A model generated the notes under the pieces. The model ran no database searches and had not been told where the DNA came from. It saw nothing but the letters and a program-made list of their open reading frames with translations. 9,848 nucleotides of DNA from Streptococcus oralis. GTDB taxonomy: Bacteria > Bacillota > Bacilli > Lactobacillales > Streptococcaceae. Of this stretch, positions 1 to 5,987 are shown piece by piece. The stretch spans positions 1 to 9,848 of the forward strand of contig CAJPKC010000024.1 of NCBI GenBank assembly GCA_905370255.1, read 5' to 3'. Position numbers and translations under genes: made by a program. Positions within the stretch are counted from its first letter, which is position 1, and each line of letters opens with the position of its first letter.

Positions 1-719
1 TTTCTTCGCACAGCAAGCCCTTTTATTTTCCAAAAGGTTCGAAGAAACCACCAATCAATCCGATCATCTTTGTACCTGGAAGTTCAGCTAGTATTCAGCG
101 TTTCAATGGAACAATTCGTATGCTCCATCGCTTTTCTAGAAAAAAACAGAGTCTCTTAAAAATAAAAGTCAACAAAGATGATTCTATAGAGATGGAAGGA
201 AGATTGAATACGAAAGAGCCAAATCCAATGATTGTGATTGGCTTTGAGAACAATCGAGATGGCTACAGCAATATCAAGCAACAAATTGAATCCCTTAAGC
301 TCGCATTAACCTACCTTCTTGACCACTATTATTTTACAGAATTTAAGGCAGTAGGGCACTCCAATGGTGGACTAGTTTTGACTGGTTTATTGGAAAGTGG
401 CTTTTTAGAAAAGAAAAAACTGACTGTAAGCAAGCTGGTTATTATTGGTAGTCCTTACCGATTCAATCAAGTGATGTATGACGATTTTCAGACACGGAAG
501 CATCGCTTAGAAAAAGAAGTAGAGGTCCTTAACTTTGTCGGTAGCTTTGCTGGGAAATCAGACGGGATCGTCCCTCTTTCTAGTGCTCAAGCAGCACAAT
601 CTATTTTTGAGAAACAAGCCTATACAGAAGTGAATTTAAAAGGACGTAAGGCTCATCATTCAGCTTTACCCACTAATCCAGATCTAGTGAAACAATTAAG
701 TCTATTTTTGAATCTATAA
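1..719 (+). CDS. Alpha/beta hydrolase, DUF915-like, 5' end missing
   Basis: The reading frame is open from base 3 through the window edge, so the gene begins upstream; the ATG at 120 is internal and not the real start. 238 residues are visible. The alpha/beta-hydrolase layout is clear: an oxyanion-type turn VPGSSAS at visible residues 24-30, the nucleophile elbow GHSNGG with Ser about 120, a likely acid Asp about 187 in KSDGIVPLSS, and a catalytic His about 219 in the KAHHSAL stretch. The spacing and the IVPLSSA motif fit the DUF915/lipase-like surface hydrolases of Firmicutes; the N-terminus that would show a signal peptide or membrane anchor is outside the window, so location is unknown. 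Substrate is unknown. The gene ends just before a strong terminator, so it is not co-transcribed with the esterase downstream. Confidence 0.85.
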   Translation, partial: SSHSKPFYFPKGSKKPPINPIIFVPGSSASIQRFNGTIRMLHRFSRKKQSLLKIKVNKDDSIEMEGRLNTKEPNPMIVIGFENNRDGYSNIKQQIESLKLALTYLLDHYYFTEFKAVGHSNGGLVLTGLLESGFLEKKKLTVSKLVIIGSPYRFNQVMYDDFQTRKHRLEKEVEVLNFVGSFAGKSDGIVPLSSAQAAQSIFEKQAYTEVNLKGRKAHHSALPTNPDLVKQLSLFLNL

Positions 720-720
720 G

Positions 721-756
721 TAAATTACATAATTTCGGTTATGTAATTTGTTTTTG
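721..756 (+). terminator. Intrinsic terminator after the hydrolase gene
   Basis: A perfect 11-bp inverted repeat (722-732 AAATTACATAA with 739-749 TTATGTAATTT) encloses a 6-base loop, TTTCGG, and is followed by a T-rich run, GTTTTTG. It starts two bases after the hydrolase stop codon. Confidence 0.85.
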
Positions 757-760
757 TCTC

Positions 761-789
761 TTGCAATCCTTAAGTAAATATGGTACATT
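761..789 (+). promoter_or_regulatory. Predicted sigma-A promoter of the acetyl xylan esterase gene
   Basis: A -35 like TTGCAA (761-766), a 17-bp spacer and a -10 like TACATT (784-789) preceded by TGG, i.e. an extended -10. It lies between the upstream terminator and the start codon at 825. Neither box is full consensus, which suits a promoter under catabolite control. Confidence 0.6.
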
Positions 790-790
790 T

Positions 791-806
791 TTGGTAACGA
801 TTACAC
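791..806 (+). promoter_or_regulatory. cre box (CcpA operator) of the esterase gene
   Basis: The 16-mer TTGGTAACGATTACAC matches the cre consensus WTGNNARCGNWWWCAW at all positions but the last. It starts one base after the -10 box, over the expected transcription start, where CcpA binding would repress. This predicts that the esterase is silenced when a preferred sugar is available. Confidence 0.7.
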
Positions 807-824
807 ATCCTTAAGGAGGATTTT

Positions 825-1808
825 ATGAAAAATCCTAAATTACTAGAATTAATGAAAGATTACAGGGGACGGGATGAAGTTCCTGCAGACTTTGATGCTT
901 TCTGGGATCAGGCCTTAGCAAACCTTGCTGAACTTCCTGAATACAAGCTCGAAGAACAAAATTTCAGCATTCCAAATGTTGTTTGTTATGAATTAACCTT
1001 TAAAGGAACACGAGATGGTCTTGTTTATGCGCGGGTTGTTTTCCCAAAAACAGATCAAAAGGTTCCAGTTATTTTCCATTTTCATGGCTATATGGGCCGT
1101 TGTTGGGATTGGACAGACATGCTGGCTTATACAGTAGCTGGCTATGGAGTTGTGTCTATGGACGTAAGAGGTCAATCAGGCTATTCAACAGACGGAGATC
1201 GGTCACCACTTGGAAATACTGTAAAAGGACAGATTATCCGCGGAGCCGTGGAAGGTCCTGATGAGCTCTTTTATAAGGATGTCTACTTGGATCTTTACCA
1301 GTTAATTGAAATTGTAGCCAGCCTTCCTCAAGTAGACGACAGCAAACTTGCTAGCTACGGAGCCTCTCAAGGAGGTGCCCTAGCTCTGGTTGCTGCTGGA
1401 TTGAATCCCCGAATCCAACGAACTGTAGCCATTTATCCATTCTTATCGGATTTCAGACGTGTATTAGAGATTGGGAACACCAGCGAGGCCTATGACGAGC
1501 TTTTCCGTTATTTCAAATTCCATGATCCATTCCATGAAACGGAAGATCAAATCATGGAGACATTAGCCTATATTGATGTGAAAAATTTTGCCCATCGCAT
1601 CAAAGGACAAGTTCATATGATTACAGGGCTAGATGATGATGTCTGTTATCCTGTGACACAGTTTGCCATTTATAATCGATTAGAATGTCCAAAAGAGCAT
1701 TTAATCATGCCAGAATATGCCCACGAAGCTATGAATGTTCAAGTCAATGACCGAGTCTATAATTGGCTCTGTGGTAGCAAGATTCCATTTCGATATGTAG
1801 AAAAATAA
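825..1808 (+). CDS. axe1: Acetyl xylan esterase / cephalosporin-C deacetylase (carbohydrate esterase family 7)
   Basis: A 327-residue cytoplasmic serine esterase that removes acetyl groups from short acetylated xylo-oligosaccharides or similar sugars; family members also deacetylate cephalosporin C. All three CE7 signature motifs are present in order: RGQ (115-117), GASQG (179-183, nucleophile Ser181) and HE (300-301, catalytic His300). The acid is Asp270 or Asp271 in GLDDDVC. HFHGYMG (85-91) gives the oxyanion region. Length fits the family (about 320 residues) and no signal peptide is visible. The start is fixed by AAGGAGGA at 813-820. The gene stands alone between two terminators, with its own promoter and a cre box, so it is probably under carbon catabolite repression. 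Base composition is clearly richer in G+C than the cassette downstream (a sampled line, 1081-1140, has 29 of 60 G or C). Confidence 0.95.
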   Translation: MKNPKLLELMKDYRGRDEVPADFDAFWDQALANLAELPEYKLEEQNFSIPNVVCYELTFKGTRDGLVYARVVFPKTDQKVPVIFHFHGYMGRCWDWTDMLAYTVAGYGVVSMDVRGQSGYSTDGDRSPLGNTVKGQIIRGAVEGPDELFYKDVYLDLYQLIEIVASLPQVDDSKLASYGASQGGALALVAAGLNPRIQRTVAIYPFLSDFRRVLEIGNTSEAYDELFRYFKFHDPFHETEDQIMETLAYIDVKNFAHRIKGQVHMITGLDDDVCYPVTQFAIYNRLECPKEHLIMPEYAHEAMNVQVNDRVYNWLCGSKIPFRYVEK

Positions 1809-1818
1809 GTTAGAAAAA

Positions 1819-1857
1819 AATAAAATCAGTAAATCCATGTGATTTGCTGATTTTATT
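1819..1857 (+). terminator. Strong terminator after axe1
   Basis: A 17-bp stem (1819-1835 with 1841-1857) with one T-G wobble and a 5-base loop, CATGT. The A-rich left arm and T-rich right arm suggest it could work in both directions. It closes the axe1 unit 10 bases after the stop codon. Confidence 0.85.
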
Positions 1858-1929
1858 GTGGTTAAAAGGGATCTAGTATAGAAAGATATACAAAACAGTC
1901 CTATAAAAACTAAAAGTTTATGTACAATT

Positions 1930-2023
1930 GACTTAACAAGAGCTAAATCATTGATACAACTGAATTAGAAGCATAAAGTACATTCTTTAAAAAGTGTACT
2001 TTATTTTTGTTTTGTACATTATT
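1930..2023 (+). repeat. Left copy of a 94-bp direct repeat flanking the nuclease/HEPN cassette
   Basis: Aligns without gaps to 5673-5766 with 8 substitutions (86/94). It begins GACTTAACAAGAGC and ends TTTTGTACATTATT. Both copies hold a short open tail ending in TAG (1966-1968 here) that reads LTRAKSLIQLN, then a terminator hairpin. The repeat therefore looks like the last codons plus the terminator of some gene. That frame is open back to 1882 but has no start codon, so no gene is called. Confidence 0.9.
1973..2013 (+). terminator. Terminator hairpin inside the left repeat
   Basis: A 12-bp stem, ATAAAGTACATT (1973-1984) with AGTGTACTTTAT (1993-2004), with one T-G wobble, an 8-base loop, and then TTTTTGTTTTG. 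The stem is kept in the right copy although the loop differs, which argues that the structure matters. It would shield the cassette from upstream transcription. Confidence 0.7.
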
Positions 2024-2137
2024 CTGGAGTGGTATTTTGTATGTTTTCTAGTACATAATATACTCTAATCTGAGAAATTGATTTGTACATTTTATACTCA
2101 AGTAATAGCAGAAGAAGTGGTGGTTCAATTGTACATT
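2013..2137 (+). promoter_or_regulatory. Cluster of TGTACATT motifs upstream of the nuclease gene
   Basis: TGTACATT occurs in the same orientation at 2013-2020, 2084-2091 and 2130-2137, with a related AGTACATA at 2050-2057 and a TGTACA at 1921-1926. Intervals are 37, 34 and 46 bases, so roughly three to four helical turns apart. This stretch (2024-2194) has no gene. The motifs could be binding sites for a regulator or recombinase; neither is shown by the sequence. Confidence 0.35.
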
Positions 2138-2194
2138 TTTTGCAGCTTATTTAAGTTTCTATTGAACGCAAGATATAGATTTTTATTTTGTTGA

Positions 2195-2203
2195 TGGTAT
2201 AAT
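2195..2203 (+). promoter_or_regulatory. Extended -10 promoter of the nuclease/HEPN cassette
   Basis: TGGTATAAT combines a consensus -10 (2198-2203) with the TGn extension. The region 17 bases upstream (ATAGAT at 2175-2180) is a poor -35, so the extended -10 would carry the recognition. It lies 35 bases before the TTG start. Confidence 0.6.
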
Positions 2204-2238
2204 AAATAATACATAGTGTTATGTTATGAGGTGATAAT

Positions 2239-3996
2239 TTGGCAAATAATAGACAAATTGAAACGTTAGGTGTTTCATATCTGACAACATTTATTAATCG
2301 AAATAAGTTGCTTCAGACTTATTTCGAGAACAATGATAAAACTCCAGCGTGGGATGGAGAAATTCATGTTCTTAAAAATGCTAGTGAGAAAAAGAGCGAA
2401 ATATTTGGGAGAGTACCTGTCCAAATTAAAGCAACTAAACGTAAGAACAATTCAATGAAATCTTTCCCAGTAGATATGCGTGATTTAGAATTGTATTCAA
2501 AAAATGGAGGTGTAGTTTTATTCGTAGTTTGGTTAGATGAGAACAATAATCTAAAAGATATTTTTTATAAGTCACTGCCACCTTTTTCTATAAAGAAACT
2601 AATTAAAATAAGTAAATTGAAAAATAAGTCTGTAAATAAAAAAACACTTTCGGTACAGATTCATAAACTAGATGAACAAAAACTTTATCCGATGTTAGTT
2701 AATTTTGTTACTAATAGTCAGAAGCAGTATAGCTTTATAAATATCGATGGGATGTCAATTGAGAATATTCCAAATGATAAAGAGTTCAAGCTTTACTTTT
2801 ATGGTCAGGGACATGAAGGAATATTTAATTACCAGAAGGAACACGACCTCTTTCTTTATCTTAGGGATCCTGAAACTGACATCGAAATTCCACTTGAAAA
2901 TTCAATAGAGATTGTTGAAACTTTCGAAGCAACAGATTTAATTATTGAGATAGGAGATTATATTTTTGAAGATGTAGAGAGACATTATTTTCCTGACGGA
3001 AGTGTACAGCTTCATTTTGGTGAAGGTTTTAAAATATCCTTTAATAATGGGAAGGCTCAACCCAAATTTAATTATTCAAGACCTAATATGCTGTCAGATG
3101 CTATAAAGTGTACTCAGGCACTTAAAGAACTAGGAAAAGTAGGATTTTTCACACTCAATGGTATTAGTATAGAACTAGATGAACGGTCTTTATCGGATAT
3201 TAATTCGCTTGATTTAGATAACCATATAAAAGAATTGTCGAAAATATCAAATTTCATAAAGAAAATGGGGATAAAAAAAGAGCTAGATTTATCCCTCTTT
3301 AATGAACAATCTCAAAGAAATTTAAATATCCTTAATTCAGGTCTAGTATTAAAAAACAAGGTGGCGTTAAATTACGAGGAATCGAAATTGTTTAATCTTA
3401 AGATTGCTAACATACATATTAGTACTCTATATGCATTTCATGAAGGTAATAATGGAACTATGATAGATATTTTCACTGAAACTCCTTGGTGCAGGAGAGG
3501 CGAGGATGAGGATATTTCTTTATTTGAGGTTTTTAGGCCCGAAGATTGGTTAACAATTGATAACTGTAACTTTGATTCGGTTATTGCCTCATACCAAAGA
3601 TTAGTTGACTGTAGTGTAGAAAATGTGTGTGCTGACGATACCATAATAAAAATAGTTGCTGCAGCCGATATGACAGAAGAAGTTTCAAAAAAAGAACAGT
3701 TGCTTAACTGGGCTCAACGTCTTTCTGACTGGAACATGAACCATATAAAAGAAAATAGCATAAGCATCATAAATGATCTTCAAATTAAATATAGAAATCG
3801 TGAATTAGATAATACTGAAATAGAGAAGCTTACTAATATTTTATTAAATAATAAAGATAATGATGAAATTTGTTTTGGTGCATCAGTGTTATTAAAATCA
3901 AAACCACAAGCTGATTTATTTTGGACTAAGTTAGATAAAGAAACTCAAGAAAGATATCAGGTTTACCCTATTTATAATTTATATAAGGTATTATAA
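2239..3996 (+). CDS. DUF4365-type PD-(D/E)xK nuclease-like protein, putative defence component
   Basis: A 585-residue protein without signal peptide or membrane segments. The N-terminal 120-150 residues resemble DUF4365, a restriction-endonuclease-fold domain common in defence loci: Glu8 in the first helix, WDGEI with Asp39, and VQIK with Gln62 and Lys64, giving an E...D...QxK active-site pattern. This points to metal-dependent DNA cleavage, which is inferred. The rest (about 150-585) is not recognised; it is rich in short beta stretches and polar helices and may sense a trigger or bind the partner. The start is TTG: GAGGTG at 2228-2233 sits 5 bases before it, and the ATG at 2221 in the same frame meets a stop at 2227. 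The coding DNA is markedly AT-rich compared with axe1, suggesting acquisition. It is followed by the HEPN gene on the same strand. Confidence 0.8.
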   Translation: MANNRQIETLGVSYLTTFINRNKLLQTYFENNDKTPAWDGEIHVLKNASEKKSEIFGRVPVQIKATKRKNNSMKSFPVDMRDLELYSKNGGVVLFVVWLDENNNLKDIFYKSLPPFSIKKLIKISKLKNKSVNKKTLSVQIHKLDEQKLYPMLVNFVTNSQKQYSFINIDGMSIENIPNDKEFKLYFYGQGHEGIFNYQKEHDLFLYLRDPETDIEIPLENSIEIVETFEATDLIIEIGDYIFEDVERHYFPDGSVQLHFGEGFKISFNNGKAQPKFNYSRPNMLSDAIKCTQALKELGKVGFFTLNGISIELDERSLSDINSLDLDNHIKELSKISNFIKKMGIKKELDLSLFNEQSQRNLNILNSGLVLKNKVALNYEESKLFNLKIANIHISTLYAFHEGNNGTMIDIFTETPWCRRGEDEDISLFEVFRPEDWLTIDNCNFDSVIASYQRLVDCSVENVCADDTIIKIVAAADMTEEVSKKEQLLNWAQRLSDWNMNHIKENSISIINDLQIKYRNRELDNTEIEKLTNILLNNKDNDEICFGASVLLKSKPQADLFWTKLDKETQERYQVYPIYNLYKVL

Positions 3997-4035
3997 CTTA
4001 AATTTATTGCAACTCGAATTTTTCTTAATCTTAAT

Positions 4036-4143
4036 ATGATAAAAGAGTTTTTATCTGATATATTAGTTGAAGAACAAGAAAATAAAGGAAAATCAAATTT
4101 AAAATCGAAATATTTAGTTTGGGATGAAGATGTTAACAAATAA
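4036..4143 (+). CDS. Possible 35-codon small protein linking the nuclease and HEPN genes
   Basis: An ATG at 4036 opens 35 codons ending in TAA at 4141-4143. The peptide begins MIKEFLSDILVEEQ, is rich in charged residues and could form an amphipathic helix. Two things stand out. It is in the same frame as the nuclease gene, and no stop occurs between that gene's TAA (3994-3996) and this one, which leaves 48 open codons in very AT-rich DNA. It also overlaps the HEPN start by 20 bases, so its translation could deliver ribosomes to the HEPN start, which has a poor binding site of its own. No Shine-Dalgarno sequence is visible before 4036. Alternatives are a nuclease C-terminal end cut off by a nonsense change, or chance. 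Confidence 0.3.
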   Translation: MIKEFLSDILVEEQENKGKSNLKSKYLVWDEDVNK

Positions 4144-5611
4144 TCCAATTAATCATAGTGTACTTAAATTGTCAATGGATTTCGATAATGCTTTTAAAGA
4201 TAAAAATATAGAGGAAATCCATAGACTAATAGAATTTGGAAAAAATATGGAAAATACTATTGATGATATTTCCAAAATTCATTTATTTTATTCTATTGGG
4301 ACAGCATATGGTGATATATTTGAACTAAGTGATAACCTAGTATTCAACATAGATACCGATTGTACAGTTCAACAAATTTATTACTTTAGAAAAGCTATCG
4401 AAATTTCAAATAATATTGATATAAATCCTGAGAACAATAGCTTTATTCACCCATTATTATGTTCACTATACACCAATTACGCAAATCTATTAGATGCTTG
4501 TGGTAGAAAACAGTTAGCTATTAAGATGTATTGTAAATGTATACAAATCAATCCAAGATTCACAATGGCTAGTGGTAACTTGGCTATTTGTCTACATCAT
4601 TATCGTAATTTTTTGAATGATAACGAACATCTTCACTTTATTAAAAAAATTAAAAATTTAATAGAAACAAGTATAACTTTTTCAGATCCAAACAGAGTTA
4701 ATAACGCAGAAAAGCAATTTATTAAACTTTACGAACAATATCTTGATTATAAAGATTTAGATGAATGCTCTTGTAAAAACATTGATTATAATCCTAATTC
4801 ACAAAAGTATCGTGAATGGTGTTGGAACAACGGGCTGTATCTTAATCCACTTAATGACTTACAAGCTGACGATATAAATAGATATGATGATAATCTTTTA
4901 CTACCAAGTTTATTATTTCAATCGGATAAAGATTTAAACAAATATATTTCTATGTTTAATCAAATTAAGCAAGAATATGTTTATGCGCGTTATCTCTGTT
5001 TTAATAGCATTGAGATTGATTCGGTTCATTATGCTGATGAGAATGTTGATCTTATTGATTGTCTAGACTACGTACAATACTCTATCCGAGTTGAAGGATT
5101 AAAAGCATCTTTTAAAACACTATATTCATTATTAGATAAAGTAGCTATGTTTATAAATGAATATTATTCTTTAAAAATTGAAACTCGAAAAGTAAATTTC
5201 CATTCAATTTGGAGATCAAATAGTGATTTAAATAAAATGTTGGATAAGAATATTGGTCTGTCATCTATATTTTGGATAGAGAAAGATTTTGATAATGGTG
5301 ATAATTCTTTAACAGCTAATCCAAACTCAAAGCGATTGAAAATTATTAGAAATTATTTAGAGCATAGGTTTACTAATATTACATTGAATTTTATTGATGG
5401 AAGTGAAGAAAATAATGAAACTAGACTGTATCTAACTGAATTTGAACTTCAAGAGTGTACATTAGATTTATTAAATCTTGTAAGAGAAGTTATTTTTTCA
5501 CTCAAAAATGCCATTCAAATAAGTGAAAATGAAAAACAATCTACTCTAAGCAGTGAAGTTGCTTTAATTCCGATAAATTATGAAGAAGTAGATTTGGAAG
5601 ATAAATTATAG
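4124..5611 (+). CDS. TPR-like protein with C-terminal LA2681-type HEPN ribonuclease domain
   Basis: A 495-residue soluble protein. Residues about 50-160 are helical and TPR-like, the clearest unit being about 113-150 (NYANLLDACGRKQLAIKMY followed by INP). From about 228 it matches the LA2681-type HEPN family as I recall it: YREWCWNNGLYLNPLNDL (229-246), NQIKQEYVYARYL (279-291), LDYVQYSIRVEGLK (314-327) and LLDKVAMFINEYY (336-348). The HEPN active motif R-x4-H is intact (Arg409, Asn410, His414 in RNYLEH), so metal-independent RNA cleavage is plausible; the TPR part may sense a partner or invader. The ATG at 4124 is the first after an in-frame stop at 4115; ATG 4130 is an alternative. Neither has a good Shine-Dalgarno, so coupling to the upstream frame is likely. 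Very AT-rich (a sampled line, 4381-4440, has 14 of 60 G or C). Confidence 0.85.
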   Translation: MKMLTNNPINHSVLKLSMDFDNAFKDKNIEEIHRLIEFGKNMENTIDDISKIHLFYSIGTAYGDIFELSDNLVFNIDTDCTVQQIYYFRKAIEISNNIDINPENNSFIHPLLCSLYTNYANLLDACGRKQLAIKMYCKCIQINPRFTMASGNLAICLHHYRNFLNDNEHLHFIKKIKNLIETSITFSDPNRVNNAEKQFIKLYEQYLDYKDLDECSCKNIDYNPNSQKYREWCWNNGLYLNPLNDLQADDINRYDDNLLLPSLLFQSDKDLNKYISMFNQIKQEYVYARYLCFNSIEIDSVHYADENVDLIDCLDYVQYSIRVEGLKASFKTLYSLLDKVAMFINEYYSLKIETRKVNFHSIWRSNSDLNKMLDKNIGLSSIFWIEKDFDNGDNSLTANPNSKRLKIIRNYLEHRFTNITLNFIDGSEENNETRLYLTEFELQECTLDLLNLVREVIFSLKNAIQISENEKQSTLSSEVALIPINYEEVDLEDKL

Positions 5612-5672
5612 CATTGAGCATACAATTTATAGTCGTTATAAAAAGCAATAGTCTAAATTCATTTAACTAATC

Positions 5673-5766
5673 GACTTAACTAGAGCTAAACCATTGATAA
5701 AACTGAATTAGAAGGATAAAGTACACTCATTAAGCAGTGTACTTTATTTTTGTTTTGTACATTATT
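5673..5766 (+). repeat. Right copy of the 94-bp direct repeat
   Basis: Partner of 1930-2023, same orientation, 8 substitutions. It starts 62 bases after the HEPN stop codon. The short open tail here reads LTRAKPLIKLN and ends in TAG at 5709-5711; a stop lies a few codons upstream in that frame, so it is a fragment. The conserved parts are the tail, the hairpin arms and the final TTTTTGTTTTGTACATTATT. Confidence 0.9.
5716..5753 (+). terminator. Terminator hairpin inside the right repeat, after the HEPN gene
   Basis: A perfect 12-bp stem, ATAAAGTACACT (5716-5727) with AGTGTACTTTAT (5736-5747), loop CATTAAGC, followed by TTTTTGTTTTG. It is the natural terminator of the cassette operon and the twin of the hairpin at 1973-2004. 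Confidence 0.75.
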
Positions 5767-5821
5767 TGTTGATTGCTTAATCAATACTACATCTCTATCA
5801 GGCAATTCAGACTCCATTTAG

Positions 5822-5869
5822 TCCTCTAAAACCCACGTTGAGGCAGCATCACTGCTTGTACGAACTTAG
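5822..5869 (+). pseudogene. Possible C-terminal remnant of a rumA-like rRNA uracil methyltransferase gene
   Basis: Fifteen codons ending in TAG read SSKTHVEAASLLVRT. The spacing H-V-E followed by L and R resembles the end of RumA/RlmD-family 23S rRNA m5U methyltransferases (typically ...FPxTxHVExxxxLxR). A stop at 5819 precedes it, so only the tip would remain. A terminator follows. The match is short and recalled from memory; it could be chance. The remainder of the gene-free stretch 5612-5937 outside the repeat and terminators shows nothing else I can name. Confidence 0.25.
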
Positions 5870-5883
5870 AAAAAATGTTGACG

Positions 5884-5911
5884 AAAAAGCCTTGGTGTCA
5901 AGGTTTTTTTT
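5884..5911 (+). terminator. Intrinsic terminator upstream of the tetR gene
   Basis: CCTTG (5890-5894) pairs with CAAGG (5899-5903) around a GTGT loop, followed by eight T. The A-run before the stem can extend pairing with the T-run apart from one bulged G. It insulates the TetR/ABC module from the cassette. Confidence 0.7.
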
Positions 5912-5937
5912 GGTATCCTCAAAAAGGTAATTTTATA

Positions 5938-5954
5938 ATTGACAGTTTGTCAGT
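5938..5954 (+). promoter_or_regulatory. TetR operator over the tetR -35 box
   Basis: ATTGACAGTTTGTCAGT contains the inverted repeat TGACA-N3-TGTCA (5940-5952). It covers the -35 hexamer, so binding would block RNA polymerase. Its inverted near-copy lies at 6686-6702, before the ABC operon, with 16 of 17 bases shared. Confidence 0.75.
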
Positions 5955-5967
5955 AGAGTAGTATAAT
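5939..5967 (+). promoter_or_regulatory. Consensus sigma-A promoter of the tetR gene
   Basis: A perfect -35, TTGACA (5939-5944), a 17-bp spacer and a perfect -10, TATAAT (5962-5967). The predicted strength is high, which fits a promoter kept down by its own repressor at the overlapping palindrome. Confidence 0.85.
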
Positions 5968-5987
5968 TTATAAACAGGAGGAATAAA

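Larger units (their letters stand above)
1930..5766 (+). mobile_element. Candidate defence island bounded by direct repeats
   Basis: This is the unit made of the left repeat, a promoter region, the nuclease gene, the HEPN gene and the right repeat. The period between repeat starts is 3743 bp. Composition differs from axe1 upstream. No integrase, transposase or terminal inverted repeats are visible, so movement by homologous recombination between repeats, or by an enzyme supplied elsewhere, is inferred. An alternative is that the repeat is an ordinary dispersed intergenic element that happens to lie on both sides. Confidence 0.4.

Noticed and set aside
120..719. Hydrolase starting at ATG 120 as a complete gene
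   Set aside because: The frame is open to the window edge and the part before 120 encodes the VPGSSAS oxyanion motif, so the gene is longer and truncated by the window.
1930..2137. CRISPR array from the repeated TGTACATT motifs and the direct repeat
   Set aside because: The repeats are too short or occur only twice 3.7 kb apart, spacing is irregular, and no cas gene is present.
4007..4040. Internal promoter for the HEPN gene (TTGCAA at 4007-4012 and TATGAT at 4035-4040)
   Set aside because: The spacer is 22 bases; with a 17-base spacer the -10 would be the poor CTTAAT. Co-transcription with the nuclease gene is simpler.
2239..5611. Toxin-antitoxin pair of the classical HEPN-MNT type
   Set aside because: The partner has no nucleotidyltransferase GSxxxxD motif and both proteins are far longer than usual toxin or antitoxin components.
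5875..5961. 28-codon frame starting ATG at 5875
   Set aside because: It runs through the terminator, the operator and the tetR promoter and has no Shine-Dalgarno sequence.
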